From an uncultured Bacillota bacterium (GTDB lineage Bacteria; Bacillota; Clostridia; Peptostreptococcales; Anaerovoracaceae): DNA of 14,076 bases. A program made the translations under genes and the position numbers. The DNA is taken from positions 1 through 14,076 of the forward strand of contig CAMOXP010000015.1 in assembly GCA_946629205.1 (NCBI GenBank), given 5' to 3'. The notes below the pieces were generated by a model, which had not been told where the DNA came from, did not search any database, and saw only the letters and a list, made by a program, of their open reading frames with translations. How positions within the stretch are numbered: the first letter of the stretch is position 1; every line of letters begins with the position of its first letter. Positions 5,672 to 13,595 of the stretch are shown here, in pieces.

Positions 5672-7482
5672 CTTTTGTTTACCAGTCCTTCGAATTCATC
5701 GAGCAGTTCATTGAATTTATCCATCGCTTTGCGAATCGGTTCAGGTCCCGACATATCGACGCATGCGATCTTCAGCAGCTCGATGGGGTAGTCGGATTCT
5801 CCAGTCCTGAGGAAATCGATATAAGCATCCGCAGCAGATTTGCCTTCGGTGAGGATCTTGCTGCAAATCGCCGTAGCCGCCGAGTAACCGGTGGCATACT
5901 TGTACACATAAAACGCGTTATAGAAGTGGGGGATACGGGCCCATTCATATCGTATCGTGTCGTCACGCTCGACTGCAGGACCGTAGTATTTATCATTGAG
6001 CGCCTGGTATTCTTCACACATCCAATCGCTCGTAAGGACCTGGCCTGCTTCAATAGCCTTGTGCGTGATATCTTCAAATTCCGCGAACATAGTCTGCCGG
6101 AAGAGCGTGGTGCGGAATTCTTCCAGATACATGTTGAGCAGGTATTCCCGCATGCGGGGCGCAGTCTCCTGATCAAGCAGATAGTTCATCAGAAGCGACT
6201 CATTGACCGTTGATGCTGTCTCCGCTGTAAATATGGAATGGCTGCCGTAGATATAGGGCTGCGCGTCTCTTGTGTATTTGGAATGCATGGAATGGCCCAT
6301 TTCATGGATGATCGTAAACACATCCCTGAGCGTATCGGCATAATTCAGCAGGATATACGGGTAGCTGTCATAACAGCCGAAGCTGTAAGCGCCGCTGGTT
6401 TTGCCTTTATTCTCATAGACATCGATCCATCCTTGGCTGATGCCTTTGTTCATCTTCCTGATGTAATCCCGTCCTAATGGCTTCAGGGCCTCCCTGATGA
6501 TATCCAGTCCTTCCTCGAAGGGAATCTTCTTTTTCGGGATCTTGATGAGCGGAACATACATGTCGTACATGTACATCTTATCGACGCCCAGGAGTTTCTT
6601 TCGCAGGGCGACGTACCGATGCATATTCGGGAGGTTTTCGTTTACGACGCTGACCAGATTGTCATAGACAGAACCGGGGATATTGTCACCGGAGAGGGCA
6701 GCTTCCCTGGCAGAACCGAAATTACGGATCCTGGCACTGACGACGTCCGTCTTGGTGTTGTAGTTGTAAGCGGTCGAAATGGTGTTGATCAGGCCTTTGT
6801 ATGCATCGTACATGGAATCGTACGCCGACTTGCGGAGCACGCGGTCCTTCGATTCCAGCAGCTTGCCGTAAGATCCGTGTGTGACAGGGTGCTTACGGCC
6901 TTTGCTGTCGACTGCGTCTTCAAACCGGATATCTGCATTGTTGAGCATGGTGAAGATATCGTTGGTCGCGCCTGTAACTTCTCCCATTTGGGCGAGAACG
7001 GCTTCTTCTTTCTTGCCGAGCACATGCTCCTTCTGGCGAAGCGCATCCTTGATCACGAATTCATAGGTCTTCAGCTCCGGGTTTTCTTCAATAAAGCCAA
7101 GCAGCGTCTTCCGTTTGACGGACAGAAGTTCCGGAGTGAAGAAGGAAGTGACCGCCGATACATATGCGATGACTGCCATGGCCTTGTCGGTCATTCCCTG
7201 GTACAGACTGTTTGCATTGTCTTCGTCACGCCGCATGTGCGCATAAACGAAGATTTTCTCAAGTTTCCGCATGATCCGGTCTCTTGAAGCAAAAGCATCA
7301 TACAGCGTCTGTGCGCTGTCACCGAGATGACCTGCATATTTCGCTGCGTATTTATCAGCCTGATTTTTGATCTTCTGCAGATCCTTGTCGATGGTGCTTT
7401 CATCGCTGATCATCGCTTCAATATTCCATTTGTATTTCGGATCGATTTGATCTCTCGATTTTAATCCTTTTTTTGCGCTCAT
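5668..7482 (-). CDS. pepF: Oligoendopeptidase F, M3B metallopeptidase
   Basis: This 604-residue cytosolic zinc peptidase cleaves short peptides, about 7-17 residues in characterised relatives. The zinc site HEMGH (393-397) has H393 and H397 as ligands and E394 as catalytic base. A third ligand lies in FTAETAST (E421). The helical N-terminal half, the FTIIHEMGHSMHS context and the length all match PepF. No signal peptide is seen. The ATG at 7482 has GGAGAA (7486-7491, minus strand) at good spacing. It is the first gene of the operon with nadK and rluA, and its promoter overlaps that of murI. Confidence 0.95.
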   Translation of the reverse strand: MSAKKGLKSRDQIDPKYKWNIEAMISDESTIDKDLQKIKNQADKYAAKYAGHLGDSAQTLYDAFASRDRIMRKLEKIFVYAHMRRDEDNANSLYQGMTDKAMAVIAYVSAVTSFFTPELLSVKRKTLLGFIEENPELKTYEFVIKDALRQKEHVLGKKEEAVLAQMGEVTGATNDIFTMLNNADIRFEDAVDSKGRKHPVTHGSYGKLLESKDRVLRKSAYDSMYDAYKGLINTISTAYNYNTKTDVVSARIRNFGSAREAALSGDNIPGSVYDNLVSVVNENLPNMHRYVALRKKLLGVDKMYMYDMYVPLIKIPKKKIPFEEGLDIIREALKPLGRDYIRKMNKGISQGWIDVYENKGKTSGAYSFGCYDSYPYILLNYADTLRDVFTIIHEMGHSMHSKYTRDAQPYIYGSHSIFTAETASTVNESLLMNYLLDQETAPRMREYLLNMYLEEFRTTLFRQTMFAEFEDITHKAIEAGQVLTSDWMCEEYQALNDKYYGPAVERDDTIRYEWARIPHFYNAFYVYKYATGYSAATAICSKILTEGKSAADAYIDFLRTGESDYPIELLKIACVDMSGPEPIRKAMDKFNELLDEFEGLVNKR

Positions 7483-7510
7483 TTTTTCTCCGTTCTCGCG
7501 TGATGCGGTT

Positions 7511-7538
7511 TTACATTAGTCTTGTCATATTGTATAAT
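7511..7538 (+). promoter_or_regulatory. Promoter of the murI operon
   Basis: TTACAT (7511-7516) and a perfect TATAAT (7533-7538) are 16 bases apart. The predicted transcription start near 7545 leaves a leader of about 30 bases. Confidence 0.7.
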
Positions 7539-7557
7539 ACTTAAGTTAATTATTCAA
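7529..7557 (-). promoter_or_regulatory. Promoter of the pepF-nadK-rluA operon
   Basis: Read on the minus strand, TTGAAT (7552-7557) is a -35 box and TACAAT (7529-7534) a -10 box, 17 bases apart. The -10 box overlaps the murI -10 box on the other strand by two bases. Confidence 0.6.
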
Positions 7558-7560
7558 TAA

Positions 7561-7566
7561 GAGAGG
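7561..7566 (+). promoter_or_regulatory. Ribosome binding site that sets the murI start
   Basis: GAGAGG stands only 2 bases before the ATG at 7569 but 11 before the ATG at 7578. The second start also gives the usual family N-terminus (M-D-N-R-P-I-G). I therefore chose 7578. Confidence 0.6.
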
Positions 7567-7577
7567 ACATGTCAAGT

Positions 7578-8399
7578 ATGGATAACAGGCCTATTGGCTT
7601 TTTTGACTCGGGACTGGGCGGACTGACCTGCATCCCTTATCTTATGAGGGAACTGCCCGAGGAAAAAATCATATATTTCGGTGATACTGCCAGAACGCCG
7701 TATGGCTCCAAGGCAACACGCACGATCAGGAACTTCAGTATGGAAATTGCCGACTTTCTCGTCAAATCCGACGTGAAGATGATCGTCATAGCCTGCAACA
7801 CAGTCAGCGCGACTTGTGTTGAAGACCTGCAGGAACGCTTCCCGCAGATCCCGATCATCGGGATCATCGAACCGACGGCCCGGTATGTGGCCACATATCG
7901 AGGCGTGAAGGAAAATGTAGGTGTCATCGGAACCAAGGTCACGATCACATCCCATGCTTATAAGAACATGATCCACAGATACAACGACAGGCTGCACATT
8001 GTTGAAGCGCCTTGTCCTGCTTTTGTCCCTTTGATTGAAGAGGGAATCATAGAGAATGAGATCATGGATCTGACCATCAAGTATTATATGGATTCCTTTG
8101 TACAGCATCATAAGCTTGATGCTATCGTTCTGGGCTGCACCCATTATCCGCTCATCAAGAGAAACATCGAGCGGCTGTATCCGCATCTTGATATCATCAA
8201 TCCATCGGATATCGTTGCAGGCAGGATCCGTGAGGTACTGGATGACAGAGACGAGTTTGCACGCGGATCCGACTTCACCAATGTCTTCTACGCGAGCGAC
8301 TTGAGTGAGAATTTCATCAACATGATCGATAATATCTTTAAGGACGAAGAAAAGAAGGTCAAGTTTCTCAACTTCGACCTGGAAAGGGAACTGGGATAA
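7578..8399 (+). CDS. murI: Glutamate racemase
   Basis: This 273-residue cofactor-free cytosolic enzyme interconverts L- and D-glutamate and so supplies D-Glu for peptidoglycan. The N-terminal motif IGFFDSGLGGLT (6-17) carries the conserved Asp-Ser pair (D10, S11). The two catalytic cysteines are in ACNTVSA (72-78, C73) and GCTHYPLI (186-193, C187). YFGDTARTPYGSK (33-45) is also canonical. All active-site residues are intact. A start at 7569 would add three residues but sits too close to its ribosome site. The stop overlaps the next gene as TAATG. It leads a plus-strand operon that runs through at least one unknown gene and rarD. Confidence 0.95.
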   Translation: MDNRPIGFFDSGLGGLTCIPYLMRELPEEKIIYFGDTARTPYGSKATRTIRNFSMEIADFLVKSDVKMIVIACNTVSATCVEDLQERFPQIPIIGIIEPTARYVATYRGVKENVGVIGTKVTITSHAYKNMIHRYNDRLHIVEAPCPAFVPLIEEGIIENEIMDLTIKYYMDSFVQHHKLDAIVLGCTHYPLIKRNIERLYPHLDIINPSDIVAGRIREVLDDRDEFARGSDFTNVFYASDLSENFINMIDNIFKDEEKKVKFLNFDLERELG

Positions 8400-8965
8400 T
8401 GAATTATTACGAACTGACAGAATATCTGGAAATCGAAGACGGTTCGCAGCTTCAGTATTTTGAAGAAATAGCTGACCTGATCGAAAGCGACGAGCATATT
8501 GAGCACGAAGCACTCCAGACTCTTTTCAGTGAAGTCGACAGGGATATCGCGGCCAGCCTTTTGGACGACTATTTCAATGACATCACCAGCGGGCTTCCTG
8601 AGGAGCACAGTGAGATGTTCTCTCTGCTGGATCAGATCAGAATGGAACTGACAGGCATCATCCGGAATATTTCGGAGGATGATCCGGAGCCGTATTTTCA
8701 TTTCACGGACCGTTTCTACAAATTCCGGAACTGGTATGTATACGATACAGAAGTGTCTGTACTGCAGCGGGATGCATCAGAAGGAGGTTCCTCCAGAGAG
8801 TATATTCAAAGCGTTCGGGACGCAATTGCAACAGCAAGGGCAGGAAAGATCAGCGGAGAGGAGTATGCATTTGACTTCTCGTCCGCGCTTGACTATGACA
8901 TTGATTACTACGCCATGTCCTTCTCGGATCTGATCGATTCCACAGATGAAGACGACGAAGAGTAA
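8399..8965 (+). CDS. Unrecognised highly acidic protein
   Basis: This 188-residue product is not one I recognise. It is strongly acidic: about one residue in four is Asp or Glu, there are only two Lys, and it ends in TDEDDEE. It has no cysteine, no signal peptide and no membrane segment, and most of it looks helical with Tyr and Phe scattered among the acidic residues. A helical N-terminal half (1-92) is followed by an aromatic-rich stretch FHFTDRFYKFRNWYVYDTEV (about 99-118) and a serine- and acid-rich tail. The ATG overlaps the murI stop as TAATG, with AAAGGG about 10 bases before it, so it is translationally coupled to murI. Codon use resembles its neighbours, which supports a real gene. 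No function is assigned. Confidence 0.8.
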   Translation: MNYYELTEYLEIEDGSQLQYFEEIADLIESDEHIEHEALQTLFSEVDRDIAASLLDDYFNDITSGLPEEHSEMFSLLDQIRMELTGIIRNISEDDPEPYFHFTDRFYKFRNWYVYDTEVSVLQRDASEGGSSREYIQSVRDAIATARAGKISGEEYAFDFSSALDYDIDYYAMSFSDLIDSTDEDDEE

Positions 8966-8973
8966 TCCATAAC

Positions 8974-9894
8974 ATGAGCCAAAGACATGATAAAACATAT
9001 ATCACGGGCGTCATATCCATGCTCAGCTGCTGTGTGCTCTGGGGCGTGCTCCCGATCTACTGGCAGGCGCTGCGGCCTATCGATTCCTGGGTGATCATTT
9101 TCTACAGGATCTTCCTGGTAGGCTTTGTCTCCGGAATTGCGACGTTGAAACTGTATGGATGGAAGTCAGTAAAAGAACATATCACAGTACGGCAGAGACC
9201 AGGTATATTGGGCGGTCCGCTGCGGTTTCCGATCGCCGGGCTGCTGATCACCGCTAATTGGAGCATCTATATCTGGGCAGTCAACGCCGATCACGTGATC
9301 CAGACCTGCGTCGGTTATTACATCGAACCGCTGATGGTGTGCGTGCTGGGGATCGTGCTGTTCCGTGAAAAACTCACAGGGTTCAAGCTGATTGCGCTTG
9401 TATTCGCCCTCGCCGGACTGGTAGTGCTCCTGGTACATTTCCGGCAGGTGCCCGGCATCGCCCTTGGACTGGCACTGACCTTTGCCGTATATGCGGCGCT
9501 GAAGAAGCACTTCGACCTACCGGCCATCATGTCGGTGTTCCTGGAGACATTGTTTCTGATGCCTCCTGCATTGGCAGTTGTGATATGGCTGGAATGCACC
9601 GGACAGGGGGCCATTGGCGTTGCCACACCGGGAAAGTACCTGCTTTTGCTGTGCTGCGGCATCCTGACGGCGGCTCCGCTTTCGTTTTTCGCGGATGCGG
9701 CGACAAAGATCCCGCTGATCATGGTGGGGCTTTTGGAATATCTGTCACCATCGATATCGCTGGTGATCGGAATATTCTTCATGAAAGAGCCTTTTGACGC
9801 GGTGCAGTTTACTTCCTTTGCGATCGTATGGGTAGGACTGGCGTTCTTCACTTATGGAGAAATCAAAAATTCGAAAGAAAACAGAATAGAATAG
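8974..9894 (+). CDS. rarD: EamA-family transporter, RarD type
   Basis: This 306-residue membrane protein of the drug/metabolite transporter superfamily has about ten hydrophobic helices. Diagnostic for the RarD branch are LITANWSIYIWAVN (91-104), with the following HVIQTCVGYYIEPL (107-120), and the C-terminal LTAAPLSFFADAATKIPL (231-248) with GLLEYLSPSISL (252-263). The two EamA halves are both present. RarD proteins were named for chloramphenicol sensitivity in E. coli, but their natural substrates are unknown. Export of an amino acid or other metabolite is only a guess. The gene starts 8 bases after the acidic-protein gene, with a weak GAAGAG site. A run of 14-nt repeats follows at its stop codon. 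Confidence 0.9.
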   Translation: MSQRHDKTYITGVISMLSCCVLWGVLPIYWQALRPIDSWVIIFYRIFLVGFVSGIATLKLYGWKSVKEHITVRQRPGILGGPLRFPIAGLLITANWSIYIWAVNADHVIQTCVGYYIEPLMVCVLGIVLFREKLTGFKLIALVFALAGLVVLLVHFRQVPGIALGLALTFAVYAALKKHFDLPAIMSVFLETLFLMPPALAVVIWLECTGQGAIGVATPGKYLLLLCCGILTAAPLSFFADAATKIPLIMVGLLEYLSPSISLVIGIFFMKEPFDAVQFTSFAIVWVGLAFFTYGEIKNSKENRIE

Positions 9895-9917
9895 ATTGAA
9901 TCAAATAGACTGAATAG
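9876..9917 (+). repeat. Three-copy degenerate 14-nt tandem repeat at the rarD/MBL junction
   Basis: The copies are 9876-9889, 9890-9903 (AATAGATTGAATCA) and 9904-9917 (AATAGACTGAATAG). The last two agree at 11 of 14 positions, and the first matches the third at 10 of 14. The rarD TAG stop lies in the second copy. The array fills the space up to the next ATG (9919), leaving no Shine-Dalgarno site. Confidence 0.55.
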
Positions 9918-9918
9918 A

Positions 9919-10899
9919 ATGAACCTGACATTACCTGATCAAAACATAGCATTATTTGAAATGTTCGGAGAAGACTTCGACCGGTTCGCGTTTCCTGCAG
10001 AGTTGGAAATGTACCGTGTGACAGCAGGTCACGGCGGCGAGTCCTTCCTGATCGTCGGAAGCGAGAAGACAGCACTCTACGACTGCGGCATGGCCTACTG
10101 CGGCGAAACGACAGCGGAAAACATTGCACAGGCAATCGCTTCGCTGAACGGGAGAGGGGACGGACGTCATTATGAGCTGGACTATATCCTGCTGAGTCAC
10201 TCCCACTACGACCACATCGGTGCGCTGCCGTATATCCTGGATCGTTTTCCCGACGCTGTCGTCTGCGCAAGCAGCAAATGCCAGTCGATCCTGAAACGGG
10301 AAAACGCCCGCAAACTGATCCGTGAGCTGGGGGAAGAGGCCAGAGACCTTTACATCCCTGACAGCGGGAAGGAAATCCGGACAGATCACTTCCGGGTGGA
10401 CAGAGTCCTGGCCGATGGAGACATCATCGATCTGGGAGACGCGACTGTCACCGCCTATGAAACGAAAGGGCATACAGACTGTTCTCTGAGCTATTATATC
10501 GAGCCTGCGGGGCTTTTGCTTGCCAGTGAGAGCACGGGGATCCTGGAGGGAAAGGATTATGTGCACACGCCTGCTTTAAAGAGTTTTCCGGACTCGATCG
10601 CTTCCAGTTTCCGCTGTGAGGCGCTGCATCCGGCGCACATCTGCCTTCCGCATTTCGGCATGATCCCGCGCAGGATGAATGCAGGGTATTTCGCTCTGTA
10701 CCGAAACGAATGCAAAAGCAAGATGGACTTTGTGAAAGGCATGCTGGACAGCGGCCTGTCTTACGAAGAGATGCTGGACAGATATATCGAGCGCTACTGG
10801 TCGCCTATCAAGGAGTCAGAACAGCCTTTTGAGGCTTTCAGAATAAATTCGGGACATATACTGAATGCTCTGATCAGAGCAATAGAAGAAGAGTCATAG
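9919..10899 (+). CDS. Metallo-beta-lactamase-fold hydrolase
   Basis: This 326-residue protein is probably a cytosolic metal-dependent hydrolase of unknown substrate. The main motif HSHYDH (94-99; H94, H96, D98, H99) is complete. It is followed by GHTDCS (184-189, H185) and LPHFGM (243-248, H245). The acidic residue that normally bridges the metals (GD in the usual 'tGD' strand) appears to be E204 in LLASESTG, an Asp-to-Glu change. The C-terminal third (about 250-326) is helical and specific to this subgroup. No Shine-Dalgarno site precedes the ATG at 9919, which directly follows the 14-nt repeats. An internal ATG (codon 15) is no better. nadE starts 18 bases after its stop, so the two are likely co-transcribed. 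Confidence 0.85.
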   Translation: MNLTLPDQNIALFEMFGEDFDRFAFPAELEMYRVTAGHGGESFLIVGSEKTALYDCGMAYCGETTAENIAQAIASLNGRGDGRHYELDYILLSHSHYDHIGALPYILDRFPDAVVCASSKCQSILKRENARKLIRELGEEARDLYIPDSGKEIRTDHFRVDRVLADGDIIDLGDATVTAYETKGHTDCSLSYYIEPAGLLLASESTGILEGKDYVHTPALKSFPDSIASSFRCEALHPAHICLPHFGMIPRRMNAGYFALYRNECKSKMDFVKGMLDSGLSYEEMLDRYIERYWSPIKESEQPFEAFRINSGHILNALIRAIEEES

Positions 10900-10917
10900 A
10901 AGAAGGAGATACAGATC

Positions 10918-11676
10918 ATGTTTGATGCAGAAAAAGTTAAAAATGATATCGTAGCATGGATCAGAGAATGGTTTGAGGTAAACGGCAAAGGATGCAATGC
11001 AGTGCTGGGCGTATCCGGCGGCAAGGACAGCTCCGTCGTTGCGGCGCTTTGCGCGGAGGCGCTGGGTCCGGACCGCGTCGTGGGCGTTATGATGCCGCGC
11101 GGGGAACAGTTCGACATCGATGTTTCCAGGGCGCTCATCAAACATCTCGGGATCCGCGGGATCGAAGTCAATGTCGGCGAAGCTTGCGACGCTGTTGAGA
11201 AACAGGTGGAAGCCGCTTTCGGCGAGGTCTCCGTGCAGACGAAGACCAATATCCCGCCGAGAGTCAGGATGACCATGCTGTACGCGACATCCCAGACCGT
11301 GAACGGCCGCGTGGCGAACACCTGCAACCTGTCAGAAGACTATGTAGGCTACAATACGATCTTCGGCGACAACGCCGGTGATTTCAGCCCGCTTGCAATG
11401 CTGACCGTGCAGGAAGTCAAAGCCGTCGGCAGAGCCCTTGGTCTTCCTTCCATGTTTGTGGACAAGGTTCCAATCGACGGACTGCAGGGCAAGACCGACG
11501 AAGACAATCTGGGCTTTACCTACGCCGTTCTGGACAGATATATCCGGGAAGGCGTCTGTGAGGATCCGGTGGCAAAAGAACGTATCGATAAAAAACATCA
11601 GATGAATCTGTTCAAGATGCGGACCATGCCGAAGTTTGAGTACGAATACGAACAGTGGAGGGGATTATGGCAATAA
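10918..11676 (+). CDS. nadE: NH3-dependent NAD+ synthetase
   Basis: This 252-residue cytosolic ligase converts deamido-NAD and ammonia to NAD with ATP. The PP-loop SGGKDSS (33-39) binds ATP pyrophosphate. Downstream are NTCNLSEDYVGYNTIFGDNAG (around 141-161), with the deamido-NAD-binding residues, and DGLQGKTDEDNLGF. There is no glutaminase domain, so free ammonia is the nitrogen donor. AAGGAG (10903-10908) gives an ideal start. The 3' end overlaps the DUF896 gene by 10 bases. Confidence 0.95.
   Translation: MFDAEKVKNDIVAWIREWFEVNGKGCNAVLGVSGGKDSSVVAALCAEALGPDRVVGVMMPRGEQFDIDVSRALIKHLGIRGIEVNVGEACDAVEKQVEAAFGEVSVQTKTNIPPRVRMTMLYATSQTVNGRVANTCNLSEDYVGYNTIFGDNAGDFSPLAMLTVQEVKAVGRALGLPSMFVDKVPIDGLQGKTDEDNLGFTYAVLDRYIREGVCEDPVAKERIDKKHQMNLFKMRTMPKFEYEYEQWRGLWQ
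11657..11661 (+). promoter_or_regulatory. Ribosome binding site that sets the DUF896 start
   Basis: GGAGG lies 5 bases before the ATG at 11667, inside the end of nadE. It favours that ATG over an in-frame GTG at 11655. Confidence 0.6.
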
Positions 11677-11894
11677 CACAGGAAATGATCGACAGGATCA
11701 ACATTCTTGCTGCAAAGAAAAGAACAACCGGGCTGACGCCCACGGAAAAAGCAGAACAGAAGGCTCTGTACAAAGAGTATCTGGCCGCCATCCGCGGCAA
11801 TATGAAGGCCCAGCTTGACAATATCCGGTATGTGGAAGATCTTTCGGAAGATGAATTAAAAGAAGAACTTGCAAACAGGACTAAAAAGGTATAA
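11667..11894 (+). CDS. DUF896 / UPF0291 small protein
   Basis: This 75-residue protein matches the DUF896 (YnzC-like) family of small two-helix cytosolic proteins found in Firmicutes. The match is strong along its length: ITQEMIDRINILAAKK (3-18), GLTPTEKAEQKALYKEYLAA (from 22), then MKAQLDNI. The function is not established. In Bacillus subtilis a member lies near SOS genes. The start overlaps the nadE end by 10 bases, in a different frame, which points to coupled translation. An in-frame GTG at 11655 would add four residues but has a worse ribosome site. Confidence 0.9.
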   Translation: MAITQEMIDRINILAAKKRTTGLTPTEKAEQKALYKEYLAAIRGNMKAQLDNIRYVEDLSEDELKEELANRTKKV

Positions 11895-11900
11895 TATAAT
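11869..11900 (+). promoter_or_regulatory. Candidate promoter of iscS-iscU
   Basis: Two abutting TATAAT boxes share a base (11890-11895 and 11895-11900). TTGCAA (11869-11874) is 15 bases before the first and is a weak -35. The boxes span the DUF896 stop. No IscR-type palindrome is evident. Confidence 0.45.
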
Positions 11901-11942
11901 CCTGGTCTGAGAAAAAACGTACAAACAAGGAGAGATAAATAC

Positions 11943-13121
11943 ATGAGAAATGTCTATATGGACTATTCGGCAACAACGCCTGTTAAGGAGGAAGTCGTCA
12001 AAGAGATGCTTCCGTTCCTGACTGAGAAGTTCGGGAATCCATCGAGCCTTTATGGTCCGGGTCTGGAAGCCAAAGAAGGACTGAACAAGGCCCGGCAGCA
12101 GGTAGCGGACCTGATCAACGCGGAAGAAAGAGAAATCTATTTCACATCCTGCGGTACAGAGGCTGACAACTGGGTCATCGAAGGGGTTGCCGATGCGTTT
12201 AAGAATAAGGGAAACCACATCATTACTACGAAGATCGAGCACCACGCAATTCTGCATACCTGCCAGTACCTTGAAAAACACGGCGTCGAGGTAACCTATC
12301 TGGATGTGGATCACGAGGGCTTTGTATCACCTGCAGATCTGGAAGCTGCCATCAAAGACACGACAGTTCTCGTGAGCATCATGATGATCAACAACGAAGT
12401 CGGAACGATCCAGCCAATCAAGGAACTGGCTGCGATCGCAAAGTCGCACGGCGTGCTGTTCCATACAGATACCGTGCAGGCGCTGGGCAATGTACCGATT
12501 GATGTCAAAGACCTGGGTGTCGACTTCATATCCATGTCTGCCCATAAAATCTACGGGCCGAAGGGCATCGGAGCGCTTTACAAGAGATCCGGCATCAATA
12601 TCCCAAGTTTCGTACACGGCGGCGCACAGGAGAGAAGGAAGCGAGCCGGCACAGAGAACTCGGCCGGTATCGTCGGATTCGGTAAGGCTGCAGAACTTGC
12701 GAAGGAGCATCTCTATGAACACGCAGCGCACTCCGACGGTCTGCGCCGGAAGCTGTGGGAAAAGATCAGTGCGGAGATCCCTGACATTTCACTGAATGGA
12801 CCTGCAGATTTCACGAAACGTCATCCGGGTAATCTGAACATCTCCTTTGACTATGTGGAAGGCGAGTCGATCTTGCTTTTGCTTGATGCCAACGGCATCA
12901 GCGTGAGCACCGGATCCGCATGCTCCTCGGAATCACTGGACACCTCTCACGTCCTGAACGCGCTCGAAGTTCCGCCCGAAAAGGCAAACGGCGCGGTTCG
13001 TTTCACAGTCGGTGATTTCACAACAGAAGAGGACATCGATTATGTAGTCGAAAAATTGAAGGCAGTTGTTGCTAAGCTTAGAGAATTATCACCGGTCAAC
13101 GGTATGGAAGGATGGAAATAA
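11943..13121 (+). CDS. iscS: Cysteine desulfurase, IscS/NifS type
   Basis: This 392-residue PLP enzyme takes sulfur from cysteine as a persulfide and hands it to the Fe-S scaffold. The N-terminus YMDYSATTP (5-13) is typical. PLP is held by K202 in SAHKIYGPKG (199-208), with H101 in the stacking position (EHHAI) and D177 in HTDTVQ. The persulfide cysteine is C327 in TGSACSSES (323-331), on a loop of the length seen in group I enzymes that work with IscU. AAGGAGA (11927-11933) precedes the ATG by 9 bases. The scaffold gene starts one base after the stop, so this is a two-gene Fe-S assembly unit. Whether it also feeds tRNA thiolation is unknown. Confidence 0.95.
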   Translation: MRNVYMDYSATTPVKEEVVKEMLPFLTEKFGNPSSLYGPGLEAKEGLNKARQQVADLINAEEREIYFTSCGTEADNWVIEGVADAFKNKGNHIITTKIEHHAILHTCQYLEKHGVEVTYLDVDHEGFVSPADLEAAIKDTTVLVSIMMINNEVGTIQPIKELAAIAKSHGVLFHTDTVQALGNVPIDVKDLGVDFISMSAHKIYGPKGIGALYKRSGINIPSFVHGGAQERRKRAGTENSAGIVGFGKAAELAKEHLYEHAAHSDGLRRKLWEKISAEIPDISLNGPADFTKRHPGNLNISFDYVEGESILLLLDANGISVSTGSACSSESLDTSHVLNALEVPPEKANGAVRFTVGDFTTEEDIDYVVEKLKAVVAKLRELSPVNGMEGWK

Positions 13122-13122
13122 T

Positions 13123-13578
13123 ATGGCTTTATATAACGATACAGTAATGGAACATTTCATGAACCCGCATAATGTGGGTGAAATCGAAAACCCCGATGGG
13201 AAAGGCGTCTACGGCAGCCCGGTCTGCGGCGACATGATGCTGGTCACGATCAATGTCGATGATAACGATGTTATTACCGATGCGAAGTTCAAGACATACG
13301 GATGCGGCAGCGCTATCGCTTCCTCCAGCATGGCTACGGACATGATCAAAGGCATGACTATAGATGAAGCACTCGAAGTCAGCAATAAGAAGATCGTGGA
13401 AGAACTTGGCGGACTGCCCGCAATCAAGATCCACTGTTCCGTTCTGGCGGAGCATGCTATCAAAAATGCCATTTATGATTACGCTGAAAAGAACGGCAAA
13501 ACCTACAAAGGACTGGAAGGTTATGTGCCGGAAACGGATCCTGACGCCCATGAACACGGATGCCAGGTCGAAGAATAA
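13123..13578 (+). CDS. iscU: Fe-S cluster assembly scaffold, IscU/NifU-N type
   Basis: This 151-residue protein holds nascent [2Fe-2S] clusters made with the upstream desulfurase. The cluster ligands are C35 in SPVCGD, with the conserved D37, C61 in YGCGSAIASSS (59-69) and C105 in IHCSVLAEHA (103-112). The start MALYNDTVMEHFMNPHNVGE is canonical. It lies one base after the iscS stop, with GGAAGG 11 bases before. The motif PAIKIHCS replaces the LPPVKxHC of E. coli IscU, as usual in clostridial members. There is no C-terminal NifU thioredoxin-like domain. A tail ends in HEHGCQVEE with a fourth cysteine (C147), which is not a known ligand. A 14-nt duplication spans the stop codon. Confidence 0.94.
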   Translation: MALYNDTVMEHFMNPHNVGEIENPDGKGVYGSPVCGDMMLVTINVDDNDVITDAKFKTYGCGSAIASSSMATDMIKGMTIDEALEVSNKKIVEELGGLPAIKIHCSVLAEHAIKNAIYDYAEKNGKTYKGLEGYVPETDPDAHEHGCQVEE

Positions 13579-13594
13579 CAGTCAAAGAATAACA
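13567..13594 (+). repeat. 14-nt tandem duplication at the iscU stop codon
   Basis: GTCGAAGAATAACA (13567-13580) and GTCAAAGAATAACA (13581-13594) are adjacent and differ at one base. The first contains the iscU TAA. The copy ends two bases before the next ATG, again leaving no Shine-Dalgarno site. Confidence 0.75.
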
Positions 13595-13595
13595 A

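Noticed and set aside
11878..11942. Possible Rrf2/IscR operator before iscS
   Set aside because: I found no convincing palindrome beyond the two TATAAT boxes. An Rrf2 link to this promoter is only a hypothesis.
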